Assembly: GCF_012932495.1 (NCBI RefSeq)
Contig: NZ_JABCNG010000001.1
Location: 682,001 to 746,000 of the forward strand
DNA from: Novosphingobium sp. SG919
Lineage (GTDB): Bacteria > Pseudomonadota > Alphaproteobacteria > Sphingomonadales > Sphingomonadaceae
Direction: 5' to 3'
Length of the DNA: 64,000 nucleotides
Numbering within the stretch: position 1 is the stretch's first letter; each line of letters opens with the position of its first letter. The notes under the pieces are model-generated. The model was not told the DNA's origin. It saw nothing but the letters and a program-made list of their open reading frames with translations, and ran no database searches. Shown piece after piece: positions 45,973 to 53,979 of the stretch. Position numbers and translations under genes: made by a program.

Positions 45973-47595
45973 ATGCAATTTCACCGTCGTGATATCATCA
46001 AGACTGCCATGCTGGGTGCCGGCGCACTGCTGGCGCCGGATTGGGCACGGGCCGCCGCGCTGATTGGCGCGCGCGGGTTCACCCATTCGGTGGCCAGCGG
46101 CGAACCCGGCGCCCACGAAGTGCTGCTCTGGACGCGCTATGTGCCCACCGATGGCGGCGTCGCCGATCTGCGCGTCGAACTGTCCGAGACCGAAGATTTT
46201 GCCCGCGCCTTCGCCGGTGGCACGATGCAGACCGGGCCGTGGCGTGATCATACGGTCAAGATCGTCGCGACCGGCCTCGCCCCGGCGCGGCGTTATTTCT
46301 ATCGCTTCATCGCGCCTGATGGCACCCGCTCGCCCGTGGGTCGCACGCGCACGCTGCCCGCCGATGGCCAGCAGCCCTGGCGCGCCGCGGTGTTCTCGTG
46401 CTCCAACCTGCCGTTCGGCTGGTTCAATGCCTATGCCCATGCGGCTCAGAATGATGCGTTCGACTGCACCATTCACCTGGGCGACTATTTCTATGAATAT
46501 GCGCCGGGTCACTATCCCGAAGGGGTTGATGCGGTCGCGGGTCGTGCCATCCTGCCCGATGCCAACACCGTGCACGTGGCCGATTACCGCCTGCGCTTTG
46601 CCAGCTATCGCGCCGATCCCGATCTGCAGGAATTGCATCGCCGATTTCCGATGATCGCACAGTGGGACGACCATGAAAGCGCCAACGACAGTTGGTCTGG
46701 CGGCGCGCAGCACCACGATCCGGCCACCGAAGGCGATTGGGGCGTGCGCAAGGATGCCGCGATGCAGGTCTATCGCGAATGGATGCCGGTCAGCGAGGCG
46801 CCGTGGAAGGCCTATGATATCGGCGGGTTGGCCACGCTGTTCCGCACCGAAACGCGGCTGCTCGGCCGCACCCAACAGCCCGATGTGGCGCCGCTGTTCA
46901 AGGTGGCCGATCCCATCGCCGCGCTCAAGGCATTTCGCGATGGCGCCTGGCAGGATCCGGCGGCCACGATGATGGGCAGCGAGCAGGAAGCCTGGCTGGC
47001 CGGCGCCATGCAAGCCTCGGTCAAGAGCGGGCGCCCGTGGCAGATCGTGGGCTTTGGCACGATCATGGGGCAAACTGTCATGCCCGCCAGCGCGCAGGAT
47101 TGGCTGGCCAACGAAGTGGCGCCGGTTGCCGCCTACCTCAAGAGCGGGATGGCGCAGGCCAAGCTGGGCCTGCCGTTCAACTATGACAGCTGGGGTGGCT
47201 ATCCGGCGGCGCGCGCGCGGTTCCTGCGCAGCGCGCAGGCGCTGGGTGGCAACACCGTGGTCATTTCCGGCGATAGCCACAACGCCTGGGCCTATAACCT
47301 GCGCCAGGATGGCCATGCCGCCGCCGTGGAATTTGCCGGGCATTCCGTCACCTCGCCCGGATACGAGCACGACGTGCGCACCGCGCCCGATACGGTGGCG
47401 CGTGGCCTGGTCGGCGCCAATCCCGAACTCGCCTGGTGCGATACGGCGCGGCGCGGTTACATGGCGCTGACCGTGACGGCGCAGGCGGTGACCAACGAGT
47501 GGATCATGGTCGATACCATCCGCCAGCGCAGCACGGCCGCCAGCGTGGGCCATCGCGCCACCGTGCGCTTGGGTCGCAACGCGATGGAGGCCTGA
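45973..47595 (+). CDS. phoD: PhoD-family alkaline phosphatase/phosphodiesterase
   Basis: This 540-residue Tat-exported phosphatase has the twin-arginine leader MQFHRRDIIKTAMLGAGALL with cleavage near ARA. A PhoD N-terminal domain (FTHSVASGEPGAHEVLLWTRY) precedes the metallophosphoesterase core with FSCSNLPFGWFNAY, CTIHLGDYFYEY, IAQWDDHESAND and VISGDSHNAWAY, supplying the Fe/Ca-type metal ligands. PhoD enzymes release phosphate from mono- and diesters in the periplasm or medium. It follows the TonB receptor directly, forming a likely two-gene scavenging operon. A long inverted repeat lies right after its stop. Confidence 0.93.
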   Translation: MQFHRRDIIKTAMLGAGALLAPDWARAAALIGARGFTHSVASGEPGAHEVLLWTRYVPTDGGVADLRVELSETEDFARAFAGGTMQTGPWRDHTVKIVATGLAPARRYFYRFIAPDGTRSPVGRTRTLPADGQQPWRAAVFSCSNLPFGWFNAYAHAAQNDAFDCTIHLGDYFYEYAPGHYPEGVDAVAGRAILPDANTVHVADYRLRFASYRADPDLQELHRRFPMIAQWDDHESANDSWSGGAQHHDPATEGDWGVRKDAAMQVYREWMPVSEAPWKAYDIGGLATLFRTETRLLGRTQQPDVAPLFKVADPIAALKAFRDGAWQDPAATMMGSEQEAWLAGAMQASVKSGRPWQIVGFGTIMGQTVMPASAQDWLANEVAPVAAYLKSGMAQAKLGLPFNYDSWGGYPAARARFLRSAQALGGNTVVISGDSHNAWAYNLRQDGHAAAVEFAGHSVTSPGYEHDVRTAPDTVARGLVGANPELAWCDTARRGYMALTVTAQAVTNEWIMVDTIRQRSTAASVGHRATVRLGRNAMEA

Positions 47596-47607
47596 GCGTT
47601 TCGGATG

Positions 47608-47693
47608 GTTCGGCGCCGGCCCGCTCCCCCACCCGGCCTCCCAACGATAGTACCCTATGGGAGGCCGGGTGGGGGAGCGGGCCGGTGCCGAAC
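47608..47693. repeat. Long inverted repeat with 35-bp arms
   Basis: The arms 47608-47642 and 47659-47693 pair over 35 bases with a single mismatch, around the 16-base loop AACGATAGTACCCTAT. Such length and precision are far beyond a normal terminator, and no U-tract follows on either strand. It lies between two convergent genes. Confidence 0.85.
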
Positions 47694-47721
47694 TTCACAT
47701 TCGCCGATCGGCGAATGTGAA
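47694..47721. repeat. Perfect 28-bp palindrome
   Basis: TTCACATTCGCCG-AT-CGGCGAATGTGAA reads identically on both strands. It abuts the long inverted repeat to its left and ends six bases before the stop of the leftward DUF3142 gene. It may be a protein-binding site, a terminator core or a mobile-element end. Confidence 0.85.
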
Positions 47722-47727
47722 TTGGAT

Positions 47728-48483
47728 TCAGCGCTTCAACTGCTTGGGCATCAGGAACACGACATAGCCCTTGAACTGCGGTTCGTGGGCCAGGGCAGGG
47801 GGCGGTGTCCAATCGCCGCCTTCGGCCAGGGCCACGCGGAACGGCAGGGGGAAATGCGCCATCTTGCGGAAATAGGCGTCATACCCCGGTATCGTGCTGC
47901 GCCCCTGATAGGTCTGCACCACCACTTCGTCGATCACCGGCTTGAGGCGGGCCAGCGCGGCCGGATCGCCATTGGCGCTCCAGTCCATCAGCCCGGTGAT
48001 GGAAAGGCGCCAGGGGCGGGGCAGATGCGCGCGGGCATCGGCCAGGAACATGGCATAGCGATCGAGGCCTTGCGTCGCCGCGTCGAAATCGATTTGCAGG
48101 CCGGCCAGGTGGTTGCCGGCGGCTTGCCATCGCTCCATGTCCGCCACGATCATCGCCCAGGTGCGCGGGTTCAGGTCCAGCCGGTCGATCCGCACCACCA
48201 GCCACAGATCGGCATCGGGCAGGCGCGGCAGCCCTGCGCGCAACCGGGTGAAGCGCGCCGGGCCGGGCCGGCGGCGCACTTCGCCATCGAGCAGGTAGAG
48301 TGTGTGGGCGTGCAGATCGGCGGCCGGGCGCACGCCGGGCCACACATAGAACGCGTCGAAGCCGTGGGCGTCGACCTTCGGTTCGTCCGGCTTGGTTGCC
48401 GGCGTTTCCACCGGCTTGGGTTGCTGGCGCTGGCAACCCGCCATCAGGGCGAGCGCGGCCAGCGCAAGGGCGCGCCGCTTCAC
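47728..48483 (-). CDS. DUF3142 lipoprotein
   Basis: This 251-residue protein has a lipoprotein signal (MKRRALALAALALMAGC, lipobox LMAGC, Cys17) and a single DUF3142-like domain with FDAFYVWPGVRP near the start and GLQIDFDAATQGLDRYAMFL, DWSANGDPAALARLKPVIDEVVVQTYQG further on. The pattern recalls TIM-barrel glycoside-hydrolase-like folds, so polysaccharide binding is possible but unproven. The GTG start at 48483 overlaps the stop of the upstream gene (GTGA), so the pair is co-translated. Confidence 0.8.
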   Translation of the reverse strand: MKRRALALAALALMAGCQRQQPKPVETPATKPDEPKVDAHGFDAFYVWPGVRPAADLHAHTLYLLDGEVRRRPGPARFTRLRAGLPRLPDADLWLVVRIDRLDLNPRTWAMIVADMERWQAAGNHLAGLQIDFDAATQGLDRYAMFLADARAHLPRPWRLSITGLMDWSANGDPAALARLKPVIDEVVVQTYQGRSTIPGYDAYFRKMAHFPLPFRVALAEGGDWTPPPALAHEPQFKGYVVFLMPKQLKR

Positions 48484-50618
48484 CAGTAATACCGCAGGCT
48501 CTTGGCCCAGCGGCTGGTGGGATAGCGGGCCTTCAACTCGTCATACCAGGCCTTGCGCTGCGCCTTGGAGACCTGCTGCGCCTGGTAAGCGGCGTAATCG
48601 GGCGTCGGCCCGGCGCAGCCATTGGCACCTGACGGCGCATAGCACATTACCGCGCGATAGAGCGCATAGGCGCGCAGATCGGCCGCTGCGCTCTTGTCGG
48701 CAATGATCGCGGCATAGATCGCGTCGCGCGCCAGCATGGGCCCACGAAACTGGTCCTTGCCCCGGCCCAGTTGCTCCACCTTTTCAAATGGGGTGTAGAG
48801 CGCGAAGCCGTCGAACCCGTTGAGGCGGTAGAATTCGCCCAGGCACAGCCGCGCGGTCTGGTTGGCCGGATCGCGTGCCAGCGTGGCGGCGGTCTGCACC
48901 AGCGGCGGGCAGGGCAAGACATCGGACCATTGCCCTCGCGTAAAGCGCTGCGCGGGCGGCGTCGGCAGGCCGGCGCCATACCACGCCGTCAAGTCGACTT
49001 TGGGATCGGCCGGCACCAGCGCCAGGTCGCGGGTGAAATCGGCATAGGCGCCGCGCGTCAGGCCTTTGTACAGCAAGGTGAATCGCGCCACGTTGCGTTC
49101 CTCGTCAGGGCGTGTGGCATCTGCTGCATTGGCGCGCAGCGTGGCCGGCGCGGCCATGGTCTGCAGCATCAGCTGGCGCAGCGTCGTGTCCTTGATCGGG
49201 GAGGCGCTGGCCAGGGCCTGGTCGATCCGCCCGTCGCGCTGCCAGCGCAGGGCGAGGCCCAGTTGCGCCAGTTGCCCCTGCCACAGCCCCTTGGCCCCGC
49301 CCATCAGTTCCTGCCAGAAGCCGGCCTCGTTGGTATCGTGCGCCTTGGCCAGCGCCATGCCGCGCAAGACCTGGCGGCTGAACGCCAGCGGCGTGTAGCT
49401 GGCGCTGCGCGCCGCATCGGGCAGGCGGGCCAGGATCGTGCGCGGCGCTTCCCCGGCGTAATAGGCGCGCGTGGCGCCGAGCAGGCCATAGAGATCGTCA
49501 TGCCCGGCAAAGGCCGGCGCCTGTGCCGCCAGCGTTTGCGCGTCGAGCGGCATGGGTTTGGCCGGATCGAGCGGGCGCATCGCCTTGAGATCGGCAACGG
49601 CCATGAGCAGCGGCGTCTTGCCACCGCCGACCACGGCTTTCACGCCATCCTCGCGCTGGAGCAGCGTATTGTCGATTTCCTCGGCCAGATCGGCAGCGGC
49701 CTCGCTGTTGCCAGGCGTGGCGCGCAGCATGGCCTCATAGCTTTGCGCCAGCGCGGCGTCCTGCCCGGTCAGCCACAGGACGCGGCGCCGCAGCCCTTGC
49801 GCCGAGGCGGCATAGCGGCCTTGCGGATAGGACGTCAAATAGCGGTCGATCGCTTCGCCCGCCGCTTGGGCTGCGGTCTTGTCGATTTTGTCCAGGCCGG
49901 CAAAATCGCCGTACTGGTCAATGGCTTTGGCTACCGCTTGGCGCAGGGCCACGCGGATGACCATGTAGTTTCCGGTTTCCTGCAACCACGGAGAGGCGCT
50001 GCGCGATGCACTCGCAAAGCCGACCAGCGCAGCGGGATACTCACCCTTGTAAAAGGCATCGGCGCCCAGCAGGTAATCCAGATAGCCGCGCCCGGCGGCA
50101 CTGGTGGTCTTGATCGCCATGTCGGCATCCGCGCAGCCCGCCTTGGTGCGCAGGGTCATCAGCAGTGTGCGATCACTCTCGGCAACGGCCTTGTCGGCCA
50201 GCAAGGCAGCGGCAAAGGCATCCTGTGCGGCCTTGGGTGCTGCGCACTCGCTGGCCGGTTCAGAGGCGGCGGTTTCCGGCTCGGGCGCTTGCGGCCACAG
50301 CGTTTCGCGCAGGCCCTTCCAGCTGAAGAACACATGGCCCAACTGGCCATCGTCCCAGTCCGGTTTGGCATAGCTCGCGCCCGCGTCGCTCACTGGCGCC
50401 AGGCTGCGCATCAACAGCAGCAGGTTGATCCGCGTGTCGTTGCCGGGGCTGAGCATCGCGCGGCCTTCGCAGGCGTAATCGGGCGCATCGAGCCGCCAGA
50501 CCGGCGAACAGGACGAATCCGCGCAGGCCCAGGCAACGGTTGCCGCCAGCCCGCTTGCCCCGACCAGGGCCGCTGCGCCAACCCATGTTCTGGCCGCCCC
50601 CCGCTGCCATCCCCGCAT
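48480..50618 (-). CDS. Large secreted helical-repeat protein
   Basis: This 712-residue protein has an N-terminal signal peptide (residues about 1-30, GAAALVGASGLAATVAWACA) and then almost wholly alpha-helical, Ala/Leu-rich sequence of TPR or solenoid type (for example DAFYKGEYPAALVGFASASR, AIDRYLTSYPQGRYAASAQGLR, and at the end WYDELKARYPTSRWAKSLRYYW). The last piece resembles the tandem repeats of outer-membrane assembly lipoproteins such as BamD. AAGGGGA lies six bases before the ATG at 50618. It overlaps the DUF3142 lipoprotein gene, so the two probably act together in the periplasm. The role is unknown. Confidence 0.75.
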   Translation of the reverse strand: MRGWQRGAARTWVGAAALVGASGLAATVAWACADSSCSPVWRLDAPDYACEGRAMLSPGNDTRINLLLLMRSLAPVSDAGASYAKPDWDDGQLGHVFFSWKGLRETLWPQAPEPETAASEPASECAAPKAAQDAFAAALLADKAVAESDRTLLMTLRTKAGCADADMAIKTTSAAGRGYLDYLLGADAFYKGEYPAALVGFASASRSASPWLQETGNYMVIRVALRQAVAKAIDQYGDFAGLDKIDKTAAQAAGEAIDRYLTSYPQGRYAASAQGLRRRVLWLTGQDAALAQSYEAMLRATPGNSEAAADLAEEIDNTLLQREDGVKAVVGGGKTPLLMAVADLKAMRPLDPAKPMPLDAQTLAAQAPAFAGHDDLYGLLGATRAYYAGEAPRTILARLPDAARSASYTPLAFSRQVLRGMALAKAHDTNEAGFWQELMGGAKGLWQGQLAQLGLALRWQRDGRIDQALASASPIKDTTLRQLMLQTMAAPATLRANAADATRPDEERNVARFTLLYKGLTRGAYADFTRDLALVPADPKVDLTAWYGAGLPTPPAQRFTRGQWSDVLPCPPLVQTAATLARDPANQTARLCLGEFYRLNGFDGFALYTPFEKVEQLGRGKDQFRGPMLARDAIYAAIIADKSAAADLRAYALYRAVMCYAPSGANGCAGPTPDYAAYQAQQVSKAQRKAWYDELKARYPTSRWAKSLRYYW

Positions 50619-50641
50619 CGCTTGTCCCCTTGCGGCCTGGC

Positions 50642-52942
50642 TCAGGCCGGTTTCACGAAACTGTCGAGCACGCGCTTTTCCCCGGCGCTGTCGAACAGGA
50701 TTTCCAGCTTGTTGCCTTCCTGGCCCTGAACCGTGCCGTAACCGAACTTGTCGTGAAACACGCGCGCCCCCACGGCCACATCGCTGCGCGGCTTGCTGGC
50801 GAAACTGGCAGCGCTGCGCGTCGATTCGGCAATCTTGCGCGGCTTGGGATCGAACATCTGATTGGCCGCGCGCTGCCAGCCCGGCCCGCGCGTGCTGGCC
50901 TTGACCGGATGGTTGCGCGCCACGTCGGCAAAGGGATCGCTCGCCTCGCTCCAGTTGGCCCGCCACATCGAAGCGCCACCCGACAACGTGGTTTCCTGCT
51001 CGATATGGTCTTCGGGCAGTTCCTCGATAAAGCGCGAGGGGATGGCGCTGGTCCATTGGCCATAGATGCGGCGGTTGGCCGCGTGCAGGATGGTGCAGCG
51101 CCGCCGCGCCCGCGTGATCGCCACATAGGCGAGGCGCCGCTCTTCCTCCAGGCTGGCCAGGCCCCCTTCATCGAGCGCGCGCTGCGAGGGGAACACGCCC
51201 TCTTCCCAGCCGGGCAGGAACACCTGGTCGAATTCCAGGCCCTTGGCCGCGTGGATGGTCATGATCGTGACCTTTTCCTCGTTGGCCGCCGCCTCGTTGT
51301 CCATGACAAGGCTCACATGCTCCAGGAAATCGCCCAGCGTTTCATATTCTTCCATCGCGCGGACGAGTTCCGAAAGGTTTTCCAGCCGGCCATTTGCCTC
51401 CGCGCTCTTTTCCGCCTGGAGCGCGCCGGTATAGCCGCTTTCGTCCAGGATCGTGCGCGCCAGTTCGGCGGGCGAGAGCGTCGCCACCTGGTCGCGCCAG
51501 CGCAGGAAATCGCGCACCAGCGCCAGCAGCGTGTTGCGCGCGCGCGCGGGCAATTCGTCGGTATCGGCAATGTCATAGGCCGCACGCAGCAGCGGCACCT
51601 GTTGCGCTCGGGCAAAGCGGAACAGCTTCTCCAGCGTCTTGTCGCCCAGGCCGCGCTTGGGCGTGTTAAAGATCCGCTCGAAAGCCAGGTCGTCCGAAGG
51701 CTGGCCCACCAGCCGCAGATAGGCGAGCGCATCGCGCACTTCGGCGCGTTCGTAAAAGCGGAAGCCGCCGACGATGCGATAGGCGAGGCCGATCTGGATG
51801 AAGCGGTCTTCGAATTCGCGCGTCTGGAACTGCGCGCGCACCAGGATCGCCACGCGATCCAGAGGGCAGCCCTCGCGCTCCAGCCGCTCGATCTCCTCGC
51901 CCACGCGGCGCGCTTCCTCCGGCGCGTCCCACACGCCGATCACGCGCAGCTTGTCGCCGCCGTCCTGCTCGGTCCACAATTGCTTGCCCAGCCGCTGCGC
52001 GTTCTCGGCAATCAGGCCCGATGCCGCGCCCAGGATATGCGGGGTGGAGCGATAGTTCTGCTCCAGCCGGATCACCTTGGCGCCGGGAAAATCCTTTTCG
52101 AAGCGCAGGATGTTGGCGACTTCCGCGCCCCGCCAGGAATAGATCGACTGATCGTCGTCCCCCACCACGCAGATGTTCTTGCGCACTTGCGCCAAGAGCC
52201 GCAGCCACAAATACTGCACCGCGTTGGTGTCCTGGTATTCGTCCACCATGATATAGCGGAAGCGGTCCTGCCAGGTTTGCAGCACATCGCGATGCTGGCG
52301 AAAGATCGTCAGCATGTGCAGCGTCAGGTCGCCGAAATCGCAGGCGTTGATGGTGCGCAGGCGGTCCTGATAGAGGCCATAGAAATGCGCGCCGCGCCCG
52401 TTGGCATAGGCTTCGTTTTCCCCGGCATCCAGGTCGGCCGGGGCAAGCCCGCGATTCTTCCAGCGGTCGATCAGCCCGGCCAGTTGCTTTGCCGGCCAGC
52501 GCTTGTCATCCACGCCTTCGGCCTGGATCAACTGCTTGAGTACGCGCAACTGATCATCGGTATCGATGATGGTGAAGGAACTGGTCAGCCCGACCAGTTC
52601 GGCATGGCGGCGCAGCATCTTGGCCGCGATCGAATGGAACGTGCCCAGCCACGGCATGCCTTCCACCGCCGGGCCGATCAGATGCCCCACGCGCTCGCGC
52701 ATTTCGCGCGCCGCCTTGTTGGTGAAAGTGACGCACAGGATTTGCGAAGGATAGGCCAGGCGCTGGCGCAACAGGTTGGCAAGACGTGCGGTCAGCGCGG
52801 CGGTCTTGCCCGTGCCGGCGCCGGCCAGCATCAGCACTGGCCCGTCGGTGGTCAGCACGGCCTCGCGCTGCGGCGGGTTCAGGCCGGAAAGCCAGTCGGG
52901 TTCTGTTCCAGCGGCATGGGAAGGGGGGGCAAAGCTCGTCAC
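50642..52942 (-). CDS. uvrD: UvrD/PcrA DNA helicase II
   Basis: This 766-residue superfamily 1A 3'-5' helicase works in excision and mismatch repair. Motifs are LNPPQREAV (Q), AGAGTGKTAALTAR (I), FTNKAAREM (Ia), DEYQDTNAVQ (II), GDDDQSIYSWRGA (III), LEQNYRS (IV), TIHAAKGLEFDQVFLPG (V) and LAYVAITRAR (VI). The C-terminus has the Tudor-like VFHDKFGYGTVQGQEG. The frame is open to 52999, but I place the start at GTG 52942, because a LexA box occupies 52947-52961, inside the longer reading. That predicts a very short or absent leader. It is followed, 23 bases on, by the helical-repeat gene. Confidence 0.95.
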   Translation of the reverse strand: MTSFAPPSHAAGTEPDWLSGLNPPQREAVLTTDGPVLMLAGAGTGKTAALTARLANLLRQRLAYPSQILCVTFTNKAAREMRERVGHLIGPAVEGMPWLGTFHSIAAKMLRRHAELVGLTSSFTIIDTDDQLRVLKQLIQAEGVDDKRWPAKQLAGLIDRWKNRGLAPADLDAGENEAYANGRGAHFYGLYQDRLRTINACDFGDLTLHMLTIFRQHRDVLQTWQDRFRYIMVDEYQDTNAVQYLWLRLLAQVRKNICVVGDDDQSIYSWRGAEVANILRFEKDFPGAKVIRLEQNYRSTPHILGAASGLIAENAQRLGKQLWTEQDGGDKLRVIGVWDAPEEARRVGEEIERLEREGCPLDRVAILVRAQFQTREFEDRFIQIGLAYRIVGGFRFYERAEVRDALAYLRLVGQPSDDLAFERIFNTPKRGLGDKTLEKLFRFARAQQVPLLRAAYDIADTDELPARARNTLLALVRDFLRWRDQVATLSPAELARTILDESGYTGALQAEKSAEANGRLENLSELVRAMEEYETLGDFLEHVSLVMDNEAAANEEKVTIMTIHAAKGLEFDQVFLPGWEEGVFPSQRALDEGGLASLEEERRLAYVAITRARRRCTILHAANRRIYGQWTSAIPSRFIEELPEDHIEQETTLSGGASMWRANWSEASDPFADVARNHPVKASTRGPGWQRAANQMFDPKPRKIAESTRSAASFASKPRSDVAVGARVFHDKFGYGTVQGQEGNKLEILFDSAGEKRVLDSFVKPA

Positions 52943-52946
52943 CGTG

Positions 52947-52961
52947 GAACAAGTAGGGAAC
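52947..52961 (-). promoter_or_regulatory. LexA (SOS) box of uvrD
   Basis: On the minus strand this reads GTTC-CCTACTT-GTTC, differing only at three spacer positions from the recA box. A candidate promoter overlaps it: TTGCGC, 17 bases, then TACTTG as the -10. It lies four bases upstream of the chosen GTG start. Confidence 0.8.
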
Positions 52962-53191
52962 TGGATGCGCGCGCGCAAGGCGGATTTGCCCCGAGCCATT
53001 TGCCATCGGACGCGGTGATTGCCGGTTATTCATCTGTCATACATCAACAAAAACACGGTTTGTCGCATGCCAGGGGCAAGTCGATCGGCTGATCGACGCA
53101 AGATCACGCCTTGCCGATTGGACGGAAACGAAATGAAGGGATGGGGCGTAACTTGGACAAATTCTGATCTTGGGAACAGGAGAAGATCCCC

Positions 53192-53824
53192 ATGCGAAAG
53201 ATCATGTCTATCAGCGCTTTTGCGCTTGCCGTTGCTTCGATCCCGGCTGCACTGCACGCCCAGTCGGCCGCTACCACCCCGCCCGCGACTGCGGATGCGG
53301 CCGCTGCCGCAGCGCCTGCCGGGCCGTTTTCGATGACCACCGAGCAGAAGGGCCAGTATGATGCCTGGCCGGCCGATCTGAAGGCCAAGTATGATGCTTG
53401 GCCCTCGGCCCAGCAGGAATACTTCTGGTCGCTCAATGCTGACCAGCAGAAGGGCTGGTGGGCGCTGAACGATACCCAGCGTGGTCAGGTCTATGCGATG
53501 ACGCCCGACCAGCGCGCCCAGATCTGGCCGTCGATCGTGGCGCAGGTCCAGGGCCGTGCCACGGCATCGGCTGCCGGCAGCACGCCGCCGGCGCCCGCCG
53601 CCGGTGCTGACGCCCAGGCCAGCACTTCGGGCGGCATGGCGGCCAACACGGCGCCTTCGCCCGCTCCGGCGGCGGATGCTGCCACGGACAGCGGCAGCAG
53701 CGCGACGGCCGGCAGCAACAGCCAGTACGCTGCGAACAGCGATACCAGCGCGATGCCCGCCAAGAAGTATCCGGTGTGTTCGCGCACCGTCACGGACAAC
53801 TGCCGCAACCGCGGCGGCGTGTAA
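53192..53824 (+). CDS. Small secreted Ala/Pro-rich protein with a Trp-rich core
   Basis: This 210-residue protein has a Sec signal peptide (residues 1-23, cleaving near LHAQS). The short conserved core (about 45-115) has regularly spaced aromatics (YDAWPADLKAKYDAWPSAQ, QEYFWSLNADQQKGWWAL, DTQRGQVYAMTPDQR). A long Ala/Ser/Pro tail ends with two cysteines (YPVCSRTVTDNCRNRGG). It is presumably periplasmic. AGGAG precedes the ATG at 53192. It has its own terminator and is probably monocistronic. No known function; it resembles uncharacterised sphingomonad proteins. Confidence 0.75.
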   Translation: MRKIMSISAFALAVASIPAALHAQSAATTPPATADAAAAAAPAGPFSMTTEQKGQYDAWPADLKAKYDAWPSAQQEYFWSLNADQQKGWWALNDTQRGQVYAMTPDQRAQIWPSIVAQVQGRATASAAGSTPPAPAAGADAQASTSGGMAANTAPSPAPAADAATDSGSSATAGSNSQYAANSDTSAMPAKKYPVCSRTVTDNCRNRGGV

Positions 53825-53883
53825 CCGACAAGCCCTGAAGGGTCGCAACACTGTTGCCCTGACAATGGGACGGGCCAACGGGG

Positions 53884-53913
53884 AAGGGGTGCCGGGAAAC
53901 CGGCGCCCCTTTT
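53884..53913 (+). terminator. Terminator of the secreted Trp-rich protein gene
   Basis: AAGGGGTGCCGG-GAAA-CCGGCGCCCCTT (12 pairs with one G-U) is followed by a short run of T. It lies 60 bases after the stop codon. Confidence 0.8.
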
Positions 53914-53979
53914 GCGTGCGGTGCACAAGATCATTGTTCGCTTGACAACGCACCGGCCGGCGGGAACGTCGCGTGCGTT

